A stretch of DNA of 64,000 nucleotides, taken from assembly GCA_946406115.1 (NCBI GenBank), contig OX291557.1, positions 14,788,501 to 14,852,500 of the forward strand, given 5' to 3'. The position numbers and the translations under genes are program-made. The stretch comes from Apoda limacodes (taxonomy: Eukaryota; Arthropoda; Insecta; Lepidoptera; Limacodidae). Shown piece by piece: positions 33,912 through 46,856 of this stretch. The notes below the pieces were generated by a model. That model was not told the DNA's origin, did no database searches, and saw nothing but the letters and a program-made list of their open reading frames with translations. Every line of letters begins with the position of its first letter. Within the stretch, counting starts at the first letter, position 1.

Positions 33912-33962
33912 CCTCTCTTAAAATGTGTGTAATGTTCAAAAATATTCATTATTATTATATAT
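33912..33962 (+). mobile_element. SINE, right half beyond the LINE insertion
   Basis: aaaatgtgtgtaatgttcaa is the family's 3' end, with an ATT-rich tail. It completes the SINE cut at 31511. Confidence 0.7.
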
Positions 33963-33999
33963 TATTATAATTACTTTGGTGCAAATATAAATATGATAA

Positions 34000-35890
34000 A
34001 CTTCTTAATAAAAAGGTATCTTTACGGAAGATTTATTTTCTGATTTCTTTAATTCTTCGAAAAAACAGCTAAATTTTACATGAAAATCAATCTTAATTCT
34101 TAGCTATTATGATGTTAAGTATGTAAACCTGACTCAGAATCTATTTGCAATTCGTGTTAACATAACCTAACTTTACTTAATATTCACTTCTTCTGGTAAT
34201 TTAATCATAAATCATTAAAATACTTACATGATTACCTTAATTGTCACATTCTTTAACTGGTTTTCAAATCACAACACTGATTAAACCTAAATTTAACAAA
34301 ATTCCAAATTAACGTAACATATATGTTGCATCACAGAGTACATTGTTGGGTTGCATAGTAGCCTTAGGTAACACCGGACATAACTATATCTTTGGATATA
34401 TATCCGAGGCCGGATATGTTACAACTCCTTCACTTAGCGTGAAATAAACATGTAGTTTTTAGTATCACTTCTGCTTTGTGACGGGCGCGTGAATATCTGT
34501 TAGAAAAATATAATATAGATATCAAATAGTATCTATCTATAATAAACGAGGAATATATTAAGCGGATATGGATATGCGAAGCGGATACATATCTGTAATC
34601 GGAATGATATGTGACATATTCTTCTGATTCTGCGTCAGGTTTAGATTTTCAATAATAGCTATATTTTAAAGTAGTTGTGAAGCTGTCATTATACAAAATA
34701 ACTCTTCACAAAAAATTCCTTTGGTTCGATGGAAAAGGATTCGATTTAGGATTTTAAAACTTTTTGAATCGATTTCGTTGAAATACTTTACTCCTTTTTC
34801 TTTTAAGAGCTAGAGTCCTAACAACCAAAAGATTCCTTTTGTATCTTAAGGGTACATTACCCTTAAAACTCAAGGATCTCTTACATGGTTACGTTCCCTC
34901 ATAAACAATCATGTTTACATCAAAGTTGTTTTGCTACAACTCTCTTCGAAACAACCTCGATATCCACGTACAATGACCGCTGGATGAGTAACAACTTGTT
35001 TATTTTTATTATATACAAATGCAGATGATTTTCCTTGTAATCGCGGAGTTGTAAAATTTTGTGATTCAAATGTAAAAAAAAATATGACACAAACTATTTG
35101 TAACATAAAAATTTTGCTACTAAAAAAACAAAGTAAACGCAAATTATCACACCACTATTTATCATTTATCTAAACTTTTCTTTTCCTCTAGCTATTTCTG
35201 TGGCAACGGTAGTGCTTTGGATGCGGTTTTTTTATATGAAAGCAGGTTTTCTAGCAATGTTTCTAAGATATATTTTATCAAAATCCGTACAGCCGTTTCA
35301 AAGTTATCAGCTCTTTTGTTAGGTATTTACTTAACTTTCAAACATAAAATGTGTGACCTAAAATTTTAAACACACATGTATGCTACTTAGCTCTGCAAGA
35401 TTATGGAATTCTTGGACTGATGCTGCAGCCAGGATATCCAGCACTAGACCAGATACTAGACACTCTTGAAAAAATATCGTGTTTAGATTAGTTTTGATCA
35501 GTATTTTGATTCTACATACAATGCAATGGTGCTGACACGATGACTGACATGATTTAGCCAAGATATCCACCACACTAGTAAAATAATTTATATATAAGGA
35601 TAGTGATGTTTCGCCGACTTAAGAAACGTCAATTACGAATGGTCACATGCTCACGTGAACTTAGCTTTGCTTTGCACAATTTGAAATATATAACTTTTAT
35701 AACATATAAAAATACTTGGGGTTTCTTAGGTTGGTATATTTAATTAATCAAAAACTGCACGAGCTGGGTCGATTGGGTAATTTACGTTTGCAAATTCAAA
35801 GTTCAAAAAATACCTTTAGATCTTATGATCGCCCTCCTAAGCTTTTGTTCTGGATCCGCCCTTGCACTTCATTATATTAGTATTAATGAT
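34000..35890. other. AT-rich sequence, no gene seen
   Basis: Only short frames. A small palindromic patch (aactatatctttggatatat and gaggccggatatgttac, about 34380-34435) is the only structure noticed. Confidence 0.4.
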
Positions 35891-35896
35891 AGTGGC

Positions 35897-36291
35897 AGGT
35901 GTACAACCGCAATTTCGCTCGAAAACTGCAAATCGATGTAGAGTTTAGCCGTTTGGCACACAGGTACTTTAGGGCAAAACAATCATTTTGAGCCGCAGTT
36001 CCTGGGTTATGATGTCATCAATTTTATGTATGGGCTTTAAAAATGTTTTTTTCAGAAACGTGTGGGGTATCAAATGAAAGGGCTTGATGAGCCGGTTCTA
36101 AAAATATACCACACTTATATATTTCTGAAAAAAAAAATTTAAATCCCATACAAAAAATTGGTGACATCTAAACCCCTCCCCCACCCCGAAGGGAAATATT
36201 TTGAGGAACTGCGGCTCAAAATTATTGTTTTGCCCTAAAGTACCTGTATGCCAAACGGTTAAACTTTTACACCTACACGTTTGCGTACACC
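35897..36291. mobile_element. palindromic MITE-like element, family C
   Basis: The ends are aggtgtac/gtacacct. Arms share gccgtttggc, caggtactttagggcaaaac, attttgagccgcagttcc, aattttatgtatggg-like wording and tttttttcagaaa. The right arm contains an extra GC-rich stretch (cccctcccccaccccgaagg) missing in the left arm. Non-coding. Confidence 0.75.
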
Positions 36292-36728
36292 TAGGACTAT
36301 GACGATCTAAGATTAGTTCAGATAAATAACGTTTTACAATGGTGACGTTGTCAGTCATTATATATTTATTAAATTTCACTTCTCCATCACACTTTTCCCA
36401 CAAGTTGTGTTATTTTGGATACGCCGAACTTATACCACAATAGTTTAACATTTCTCAAAAGAAGTCTAGTCATAATAAGCACATATTTTGTTTATTCTTT
36501 TTAATATATAAAAAAAACATGTAATTAATTTAAAATTATTCTTAACGTTCCAAAGCGATAACTTATTCTTTTGAACTTCGGCCACTTCAAAGCTTGAACA
36601 AAAGTCTAAAAATAAATATTCATGATTGCTAAAGAATGTGACCAAAAGAATTAAATTTCGCGAGATTATATAAAAAAAACTTGTCTACATAACTTTAGAT
36701 TTTATAGTCGATCTTAATGTTATGTATG

Positions 36729-37014
36729 TATGTCGCAGCCATCTGGTTTAATAAGCCATTTAATTGGACGCCTAAGCAGATCTTCAAGTATGGAAAAGAA
36801 AGGAACAGTTATCGCACTGTATAAGTCAAGTATGTTGGGTAAGGTTCAGTTTCTTTTGTGTCGACGTAGATGCGACGCGAGTAAAGCGAGCGGATCGTTC
36901 CAGTTAAGTTTCATACAATAATCTGTTGAGTTATAGAATAATTTCTTTTCCATACTTAACGATCTGCCTAGGCGCTTAATTGACTGGCTAATTTAACCAG
37001 ATGGCTGCGACATA
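36729..37014. mobile_element. foldback MITE, family B copy 2
   Basis: It has the same outer ends (tatgtcgc/gcgacata), the same core (cgcactgtataagtcaagta, aaggttcagtttct, gtaaagcgagcgg) and the same sub-arm ctgcctaggc as copy 1. The inner arm is different: agccatctggtttaataagc, matched by its own inverse in the right arm. It has a short plus-strand frame of no known meaning. Confidence 0.8.
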
Positions 37015-40000
37015 TACATTATGTTATATAAATATGTAAATAATAGACACATCAAAAGATTCGATCGGCACCTGATACCTTCTACAAAGAAATTTGCATC
37101 AATTTCGGATACATTCTTGCCCTCAATTATGTTCTCAGAACAGCAAAACCAGTTTCAACCGCAAAATCCTACAAGGGTTTATGAAATATGAGACATTAAG
37201 TTATTATGTGCCAGCCGTATGTATGTATATACTAATGGAAAAACGCGCCGCTAGGCTTTACTTCACCAAGTCACTGGCTGGAACAGGCGTTCCATTATGG
37301 TACGTGCGGGTAAAATTAAAAAAATAATTAAAAGAGCGACTGCTGGAGAGTTTCCCTGCACCGTTTCTTTTTCGAAAACGTCGTTATTATATATTAGTTG
37401 TTTATTATCTTTAAAAATTTAATATGGATATCCTATTTTTAAGAAATACACAACATTCACAAACATTTTTTATTTTTGCAATTATGAACTTGTATTTGCA
37501 GTAAGTAAACTACCCGCGACCTATGCCGATGCATGGGAACAGCCATTTTCCAACGGCAAAGTTAAGTTTTTCCTTCATTACTGTTTATCATTTCGCCAGA
37601 ACAATATTCGGTACTTTTCTGTACAAAATCTAACTGCCTTACACTGTTATGCACTATTTACGGTATTTGTCATCCATTAAAAACATAATTTATGTGATGA
37701 ACACACTATTTATACCTACAAGTTTGTACGGAACCCAGTGCTCGAGGTTTTTTTGTATAATAAGGATGCTCCAAGTTCTGTAATATATAGGTACTTGACA
37801 CAAACGCTTTCAATACGATTCTCATCCGCGAATTGACAAAGAACGATGATATCACGACCTTTGAATTGAATACTGCCTGTACTGCCTACAACAGTTCCAC
37901 AACGTAACACAAATCATAATAACGTACACTACATTACTGCATACAAGTAGAAAAAAAAATCACATTTGCCTACACGAAAAGCAATGGATGTAGTTTACAG
38001 ACCGTAGGAAAATATTGAGTAGGATTCTTGTTAGAATTGCAGTTATGATGGACGACTCAATGGAATGGCATGCAGTGACCAAACTTCCGTACCACCCACA
38101 AACAATGCAGATAAAAATAATGAGCAAACAACGTCACTCTGTCGCTGCGTGGCAAACAATCACTAATAACAGACATTTGTTTGTTGTTGACCATATAGAT
38201 GACGTCCGGGTCCAAGAACAACAAACTGTTTGCAGAAAAAAATATATTGCAATAGAAAAAACAAATTGCATTTAAATGACAAATTTATTTTATAAATAGC
38301 CTAACTATTTTCCTCTTGCCGGTCGCATTAAAGAAATCACACAATTAACACCAAACAAAATAGAAATATGATGATTTTAGAAATAAATAAAACAAACCAT
38401 TTATTATCAAAAACATTAAAATTGTGTCAGTATTATAATAAATAAAAAAAATTTAAAAATAAATAAATCTGGACGCGATTAGTTTGTGAACCTCGAAAGA
38501 AGCGAGAAGAGCGCTGGCGATCTCTGAATTCCGACAAATGTTTTTGCAACCGAATTTCATTTTAACCAACAATAGCTACAATACCTATAGATTGCTATAG
38601 CAAACTTTTTACTATCTCTATATGGTATAAAACAAAGTCGCTTTCCGCCGCCTGTCCCTTTGTACGCTTAGATCTTTTAAACTAGTTGCGTAACGGATTT
38701 TAATGCGGTTTTCATCAATGGTTAGTGAATCAACAGCCTTATTCAACTTGTTATAACTATCTCGATAACAAACGTATACTATATCAATTTTGCAAATGGA
38801 ATTCAAGAAGACAACAATTTTAGATCATTTTACACATGGTTGTAGGATCCGACTGCTGATGACGAAAATCAGATAGCGAATAAGGTTGTGAATTGCCCCC
38901 CAGGAAGGTTTATTTTAAACGTATAGTTTTATATTGTTTTTTGTTATTTTTTTTAAACATTATTATTAAATAATGTACTATAAAAATGTAAAGCTTAATA
39001 AGACTAAAAAAAGTTCGCGATGGTTTTTATTTTTTTAAAAGTAAGAGGTAAAGTTTAGCTTATTTGGGAAGCTATTAGGATCAATACAGTATTAATCATT
39101 ATTTTCTTTTATATGGTATTTACGCTAAGAATTTAATGTAGAATAAAATTGCCTTTCAAATACTGCATTTCATTCAAATTAATACTTTAGAAGATATCAT
39201 AAATTTAATTTTATGTGCAACAATAAATAAATAAATGATTTCCCTGACGAAACCTGCGACGCTTTTTTGACTTAGTATTAATTTTATCTAATTAAACATT
39301 ACTATTAGCATTTATTAAATAAAAAAAATATTTTTTGAATTACAAGAATCACACAGCTATAGTTTATGGACCCGTGCAAATCCGGTCCGGGTTGCTAGTA
39401 ATGATAAACAAGAAGTTGTAGTAGTAATCCAACGCCAATAACCAAATTTAGGACAGACGGAGCTGCTGACAAAATCCACTTTTATATATAATATAAAAAA
39501 GTTTCATACCTGCATAATACTGAAAGTTGAATCCGACGTAAAAAAACTGTTAAGCTTGCATTACGTTGAATATCTATATCTATTAATATTTCACTATAAG
39601 TATGTTATTACATATATTATGAATCGCTACTTACTTACCATATGCGCAAAAAAACAAACAAACAAACTTTTTTTTTATGAAATGCCAGTTAATTATTAAA
39701 AAAAAGAAAGTTATTGTCCATCATTTAATTTTATTAAAAACTCTGGTTATTTAAAAATGCACTAGCATTTTTAGTGTAACGCAGTTTGTATGAGAAAACA
39801 GAGTGTTAATTTATCTATAATAATAATCAGCGTGTCCGTTTTTACGTTTAGTTTAGGTAATCATCATATAACGTAAATGATTCTTTTAATATCTACTTGT
39901 TAAGCCGTATAAGTGTAAATAATATAATTCATATTTAGACGAGCTTCATTACTTCATTGTATGCAATTATTTGTAGTATCTGTTTAGGTTTTATGTTTAC

Positions 40001-41505
40001 AAAAATGAGTGATATGTGTGTAATAATATGTGCTTGTGTCTGTCTGTATATATAAAATAAAACTAACTGACTATCTACGTCCAGCCCAAACCGCTGGGTA
40101 GGGCTCCACTTAAAAAAGGATTTTACAAAATTCATCCCCTTACAGGGTAAAATTGGGGATGGAAGTTTGTATAGAAATATGTCTCTTTAAGAGGTAAATG
40201 AACAAACATTGATAAAACAAACATTGACATGTTTTACCGGTTTTTGAAAAATCTTTCCCAAGGGAGCAAACCAGGGAATGAAAATTTGTAAGAGAATATC
40301 GATATTTTTTTAGGTAAAACCATTAACAGTTAAAAGCTTTCTTTTTTCCACGCGGATGAAGTTGCGAGAAAAAGCTAGTATGTCATATAGAGCTAGTATA
40401 TAGCTAGTATGACAAATCCAGTAGGTATGAATTGATAGACTTCGTATGAATTAATTTTTTCAGTCACAGTCAGGCAAAAAACGTGGTGATAAGGATTCAA
40501 CCATTGAGATAATGATATTCAGCCACAGAAATAGAGAACTGGCCAGCGAGTTTCCTAGCCAATTGTGAAAACAAAATGGTCGCAAAAGTGTGACAGGGAC
40601 GAAGCAATCGTGTGGTGTCTTGTCTATGAGAAAAGTACCGCAGGTTAACTTTGTCTCTTTCAAAAGTGCGACTAATGGCGTGAGCCTATCGCGCAGTCCA
40701 TAGGACAGATTACAGAACTCGAAGTCTATGGATTCAACCTATTTGGTAAACTTATCTGTGGCTATGGTCTTTGGTTAGGAATCCCACTTCAACCACTTAC
40801 ATGAAAGGTAACGGAAGTTTGTTTGCCTATCATTGATATCGAAGTATGTTATAAAGATAAGGTTTGAGAGTGAAACCGGTGCATAATATATTTACCTACT
40901 GTGTGCATTGTGTTTTTAGGTATAAATTACTGAGCAGTTCAAAAATATTTGTATAATTAACAGTTGCAGTATTCAGGAAAAAACAGGCTTTTATTTATAG
41001 GAAGATTTTGTAGGAAGACCTGAATAAATAATTATGGAGTCAACCCCGGGAGTCGGAACGTAGGTTCGTACTCCCAAAACACGTTCTGAAGTCTGAATAC
41101 GCCTATGCTTTAATCTAGATAGGTATCTAATTTATAAAAACGCCGCCGCCACGTTTCTTATACTCATTTAAATCCTTTTATCATTTCATTAATTCACAAG
41201 ACTAATTTTATTTTGTAAACACCTCGTTTTTCACTATCCATCCAACTACTTTAAAAGCTATTTTAAGCCTCGTTGGTGGCAGACAAATGCAACGACATTA
41301 ATAGTGTGTGACAGACACATAAATTTAAGGCGAACCCCACCTATTTCTCAAACGTTCACACCATATGCTTATCATGTCACGGATACCTTCTGAATCATAG
41401 TCAGGAGTAACATGACTCTACCTATTTCATTCTTGGCCCGTTATAAATAGTAATGCAAGTAATTGAGGGGTAAGTGTCGACTTGAAATGCATGTACTACG
41501 ATCCC
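37015..41505. other. AT-rich sequence with decayed dispersed repeats, no gene seen
   Basis: 39365-39480 (caaatccggtccgggttgct; aggacagacggagctgctga) and 40060-40390 (ccaaaccgctgggtagggct; cacgcggatgaagttgcgag) are decayed copies of common dispersed repeats. No frame has recognisable motifs. Confidence 0.4.
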
Positions 41506-41507
41506 AC

Positions 41508-42116
41508 GTAGGGTTGCCAACCGTTCTCTGAAATATATAAAATATCGACTTTGTTTTATGTAGGTGTGCTTTATAATCTCAAACTCTGATAGAGAAGGCT
41601 TAAATACTCTACTAATGTAAACTATGACTTTTCACAATTGACAAAACTGTATGGCTTGGTATCATTTCTCGTCGAGATCAATTCAATTTATTTATTTCAG
41701 AATTAGGAACCAAATTTTTAGTAAACCTTAAAAACTATGTTAGTAAATTAGGTATATATAACAATTAATTTAATCTAATTCAATGATTTATTTTAATAAT
41801 CAATTAATTTACATTTAATGATTAATTTAATTACTTAATAATTAATTTAATATAACATATGAACATGCTCCCGAGTCCAGTCCAATAATATTATAGAGTC
41901 TATTCGGCTAGCTACAACGCGAAGAATTCTATTTATGCTACTACGAATACGGCTTAGATCAGCTGCACTTAAAAAAAATCCTCGTAATTAACTGTGGCTC
42001 TTTTACTCTATTATATTTTAAATTGTACTCCTTCTTTATGGATCTTTACTTCTATGTCTGAGACTAGACATTTATTATACTTTCTGTTAACAAAAAAAAC
42101 AAAAAAGGTGACAACC
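41508..42116. mobile_element. possible TIR element, agggttgccaac ends
   Basis: gtagggttgccaaccg at 41508 and ggtgacaaccctag at 42104 form a short, imperfect inverted pair around about 600 bp of AT-rich non-coding DNA. The start 'agggttgccaaccgt' is a frequent repeat edge in moths (recalled). Confidence 0.35.
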
Positions 42117-42119
42117 CTA

Positions 42120-42615
42120 GTCCCGCCACACGCATATGGAATTCCGTGATTCTGGCGCGGGTGGAATGCCTTACTTCCACTTACTCGCTACACTTCCCGC
42201 GCGTCTAGACGCCAGCGCGGGGCTAATCGCCAAGCTAAATGCACTTCACCATCCTCCCCTTAAGATCCTCATTGCACCAATGGAGTACAAAGTTGAATGT
42301 AATAAAAACAAGCTCGCTGTCCTCGGAAAGTGCATTGATCTCGGGGCGCGTCCTTCTGCGGAGCGAAAATCGTTGCACGGGAAGTAAACCTCTCTTTCGT
42401 GTAAAAGGATGGGTCACGAGTGGAAGTGGGATGGAAGAAACGTAGTAGGCAGGATGCGCGTGGCGGGTCGCAGCTCCGGACAATACACTCAGGCGGGCGC
42501 AATGAACGGGCCCATTAATACGCCGTGGTGGAAGCACCACACCACCGCACCAAGCCACGCCACGTTTTGGCGCCAATGTAACTGCGTACGTATACCTAAC
42601 TAGACGTACCTTGCT
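42120..42615. other. GC/CpG-rich island, no gene assigned
   Basis: About 500 bp with frames open on both strands, which is expected from stop-poor GC-rich sequence. No domain is recognised in either direction. It might be a promoter or first exon of an unseen neighbour. Confidence 0.35.
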
Positions 42616-43997
42616 CGAATCATCGGAACTAATTGAAATTTAAATATTCTGCACTCGCTTAATTTTAAAACCTGTATTGACAGTCACGGTCATGCCATTA
42701 CAATACAAATTAAGTGAAGAGTAGACTGAACTGTTTAAACAACGTACACGTGTAACCGGATAATAACATTGTATATATGCAAATAACGACAGTTTCAGTT
42801 TTTACTTGAAATCAAGAAAAGACAAAAATGGCGTAGAGTTTCGCGCCAAAAGCTACGTAAACGAAGCTGCAAAGCTAACTGTAGAAACGCGATAGCGGCA
42901 ACCACGTGGTCCCGAGCTTTCCGATTTGAAGCTAAGGCCGTTTCGTTACGAGACTCGCACGTGGTCGATAGAATTCGGTTCTATTTTGTTTGTATATAAA
43001 TAAAATGATGCACGTAACTCTGTGTGAGTTATTCATATTTTACGTCTTATTTTTTTGTTATTTAACGTTTTATAGTAAAATTTTTATTTTTTTTCTTTTT
43101 TTATGTAATGCACAATATAACAAAAAAATCGAATAGTTTAACTGACTTACTTGTACCTACCTACACTACAACCGAGTGCAAAGCTTTTAAAAATTTTAGG
43201 GGTGTTAAAAAAATGCCATTTTTTATTTTTAAATGAAACAATCCCTAAGTCAGATAAATCAATGCGAAACACATGAGTAATTTATTGTTTTTACACAAAT
43301 GTTTTATAGTTTTGCGATTTTGCCTATATACTTTCAATTAGAAAAATACATTTATCCAACGACTTGTATTCATCCTATCGTTTTCCTACAAGTTTTTATT
43401 ATTCATATATATATGTATTAAGATTCAATTTTCTGATGTCTTGTAAAAGATACCTACGCATATAATTGCAAATCTTCAACTTTAGGTTTTCGTTTTTTTT
43501 TACTTTTTCAGTCAAAAACAAATTCAACTAACTAAATTTGTGTAATCCAAACAAATATTTTGAGGAAATGCAAGTAAATATCTCGAAGCAAAACGACATA
43601 AACAATTAAAAACAAGAACAGTATGAAGTCTGAATGATTGACAGAATCAGGTAAAAGAATTTATTATTTAAAAAAACCAAACAAGCATTATTTAAAAATA
43701 ACATCAGAATTTAAAACGTGATTCAGAACATTTTTTCTATAGGACGATAAGAGACATCAATGAACCAAAATACATTGCTAAAACTTAACGCGTTAAAAAT
43801 CCAATCCTTCTTAGAAAGATAAAGTGGAATGCGAACAAAAAGTATACAAAATCACAGAGGGTGGTAGGGACTAACGACCGGCGGCGCTAAGGGCGGTGCG
43901 GTTTGATGTGTGGGAGCAAATTCCGCGAAGGATGACATGGCCAGCGACTATACGGACGGTTACAAAGAGTATATTCAACCTGACGGCTCCGACTACT

Positions 43998-44424
43998 AGG
44001 GATGGACAACTCGGGTGGTAACCTGCTCAAATATAGAGCTCCGAACCAATGAGCTGTTGAGCTGCAGTTCAAATGCAAATTAGACAGCTCACACTTCATA
44101 AAAATGCAACTTAAGATAATCCATTTAATTATCTATGAATTGAATACCAACTTAAGATGGACAGAGTATAAACTAAATTTAGTAACGGGGTCATAGAAGT
44201 CAAGATTTAGGTAAAGGTGTGGTAGCTAATAATCACATAGCCTAATAATAAACTAATAGAGCGAGTCGGTTCGTTAGCCATTCCGTGGCAACGCATGGAA
44301 AAGTTCGCAACACGCTTCATTATACTTCGCTTATTTGACTTGAGCTGAGCTCCGCTTCAAGTACTTGAGCTGTGATCTGACCTGCAGCTCACTCACGCTG
44401 ATTTCTTGAGTTACCCATGCCTAT
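43998..44424. mobile_element. possible hAT-like MITE
   Basis: Left tagggatggacaactcggg and right cttgagttacccatgccta are an imperfect inverted pair resembling the CAGGGATGGGCAA-type ends of hAT elements. Inner words agctccg/cggagct and gagctgcag/ctgcagctc also pair. No target duplication was found. Confidence 0.4.
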
Positions 44425-44679
44425 CGCTCCGGACGCATCGGTCCGTTTGCGTCTGCGTGCCGATCCCATGCCACTGCACTCTCATACAAAAACAATGCAC
44501 CTCGAACCGTTTTATTCGAAATCACAAGTGAAAGAAAACGCTACATGGACTTAATGAAACGGAAACAATGGAATGGATTTTTGTGGTGGATTTAAGGGAA
44601 ATTATGAGACATCTTCTATGTTCTTTTTTTATATACATATGTTAGTCTACTCTACAGGCTCCGAGAAATTACCTACCTA

Positions 44680-44885
44680 CCATAGTTTTGATTCCCGCAC
44701 ATGACAAACATTTATGTAATGAACATTTGTGTTTGTATAGTTCTATAATATAAAATGTAAATAGGTATGTATTTACAAAAAACAGTATATCTAAGTATTT
44801 GTCTCCGTTGTCTGGTATCCATTTTACAAACGTTGCTTAGTTTGGAACCAGACGACGCTGTGTGATACATATGTCCAAAATTATA
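44680..44885 (+). mobile_element. SINE, nearly full length
   Basis: The B box is tttgattcccgcacatgac, followed by aacatttgtgtttgtatagt, gtctccgttgtctggtatcc, cgttgcttagtttggaacca and gacgacgctgtgtgata...tgtccaaaat. Same family as 28123-28385. Confidence 0.8.
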
Positions 44886-45624
44886 ATTATTATACTATAA
44901 AATATTTTATTATTCGTCAGTTTGAATACATATTATTCTTCTAAATATAACGGAAAGTTAAGCAGATTAGTCTCACAGCCGATACTGCGATTCGACCACC
45001 CATGCCGTGGATTCCATATTCCAATTTTTTGATACTACAATATTATAAATGAGTGCCAGTTAAGAAGCGTTTTATGTGTTTTATATCTTCCATAGATGAC
45101 ATTCTCAACATTATACATTTACATAAAAAAAATAAGATTTATTTAAAATGATATATCTGTCTGTAGGTAACATACTTAACAGACAATAAGTATTTGTTTG
45201 TTTTTTTACAAATGCAAAGGTCACGTCATGCAAATCTTTATTGCCGCATATGAGAGATGAGAACAGTTTATTGACATATTACCTACTGGTAACACCGTGT
45301 ATATAGCCAGGGGTTTCCATAAGGAAAATTCTTGCGAGCAAAGTGTTTTACTCCGCACATCAAGACGTACTCATAGGACATCGAACCAAATGTGCTTAAA
45401 TTTTTCCTGTTTTTATACACTTATTTATGTTTTCTCTGTAGGTAGGTAAACATGATAATAATATCATTAAACAATACTGTTTACCTTAGCCACAAGCGTT
45501 GAAAGATCTAAGGAAGGAAGGACATGACATACCTTCTTGTACATACACACCCCTTCCGTTTAATAAATCGTCTTGATCTCCCAATTTCTTGCCAACACAC
45601 ATCGATGCCCAAACACATTGGTAA

Positions 45625-45785
45625 TAGTGACTGTTTGCCGATCCAAGGTGCGTGGGTTCGATCACCGCACAGGACCATTATTTTTAGTAAAAATGCGTAA
45701 TGCAATACAAGTATTATGTATTTACAAAAAAGTAAACCCATCATCTCGTCTGGTATGTATAGTACCAGCTTTGCTTAGTTTAGGG
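45625..45785 (+). mobile_element. SINE, 3'-truncated at a LINE junction
   Basis: The B box gtgggttcgatcaccgcac is followed by gtattatgtatttacaaaaa, tcgtctggtatgtatagtac and cagctttgcttagtttaggg. The sequence passes directly into LINE reverse transcriptase code at about 45786. Confidence 0.7.
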
Positions 45786-45982
45786 GTCAAAAATGGTGAC
45801 AGATCGGATCCATCGAATTGTAGGCCTATTGCTATTATCTCCCGTCTCTCCAAGGTGATGTAGCGTGTGATCAACACACAGCTTCTAAGATAACTAGAAG
45901 AACACGACCTGATCAGTAACCGTAAATGTGGCGCCACGGTCGCTCGACTGGTGACTTTCTAGTGTATCTCACACACCGATGG
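45786..45982 (+). pseudogene. LINE reverse transcriptase fragment (fingers)
   Basis: The plus-strand frame reads KNGDRSDPSNCRPIAIISRL then SKVM, and after frameshifts RHGRSTGDFLVYLTHRW. This order matches the Jockey-type reverse transcriptase of the 31.5-kb family. It is interrupted at 45982 and resumes at 46614. Confidence 0.8.
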
Positions 45983-46613
45983 TTTCTAGCGATTCCCTTA
46001 AACATGGTTGAGCGAAGCGATGGCTGATTCAGGTGTCATACTCGTGTACAGGTGGCTAAATAACCACTAAAGATTTGTTTCCACTCGTTTAAAGACTACA
46101 CATTTTTGCTTTTATTGGTTTTTATTGCTATAGTTTTGTCGCTAACGCATGCATACGCGAGCTCCGACATAAAGTATGTATCACACTAGAAAAAGAAAAG
46201 CGGAAAACGTTAACAACGCGGAGGCTGGTCTGCTCTTGCAAACTTCTTTGTATTCTTAGTATTTAGTCTTACTTTTTAGTTTTGTTTATCAATACTGTTA
46301 GACATTGATTATTTCTAGGTGATGAATACATAAACTGTCTTTTTTTATATTTTGCAATTAGATACCTTTTTATATTTCATGTTTTTTTATGTTTGTAATG
46401 CAAAGTGCACTTTTATGATAGGGAGGGCATTTTCCAATATTTTGGACGCTGTAAACGACAGGGAGAAAAGAAATGCCCTTGCTGAGTTTCTTGCCAGTTC
46501 TTCTCAGTACAAGGTCTCCCGCCCTATAGACTTACGAACCGATGGCGTAGTAACATTCATAAGTGCTCAATTATTGTAGCCTAAATTGAATAAATGATAT
46601 TGATTTGATTTGA
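45983..46613 (+). mobile_element. retroelement insertion with (TTGAT)n tail inside the LINE fragment
   Basis: The 3' part contains ccttgctgagtttcttgcca and gttcttctcagtacaa and ends attgatttgatttgatttga. This is the common 3' end of a non-LTR element or SINE in moths. Its insertion splits the reverse transcriptase sequence between ...LTHRW and IESQGE.... Confidence 0.7.
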
Positions 46614-46790
46614 TTTGATTGAAAGTCAGGGGGAGACATTAGCATGTAGCCTGGACATAGCAAAGGGTACGATCAGGTCTGGCACCGGGGTCTTCTATCG
46701 AAGTTACCATCTTACGGAGTGCCCGAGCGTTTGTACAAATGGCTTTTTGTCTGGCATTCGCATACGAGAAGTTCAGTTTTTATTTTTAGT
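46614..46790 (+). pseudogene. LINE reverse transcriptase fragment (palm, motif A)
   Basis: IESQGETLACSLDIAKG continues the fragment cut at 45982, corresponding to IESKGEALAVSLDIAKAFD in intact relatives as recalled. The catalytic Asp of SLDIAK is present, but frameshifts follow. Confidence 0.75.
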
Positions 46791-46856
46791 ATATAGCGAT
46801 TATGAGTAGTACAGGAAGGTTGGATATGGGATTTTAATTCTATGACAGATTGAGAT

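Noticed and set aside
46352..46579. 75-codon frame MQLDTFLYFMFF...
   Set aside because: It lies in the non-coding 3' end of a (TTGAT)n-tailed retroelement; the conserved 'gctgagtttcttgcc' words are the repeat's own.
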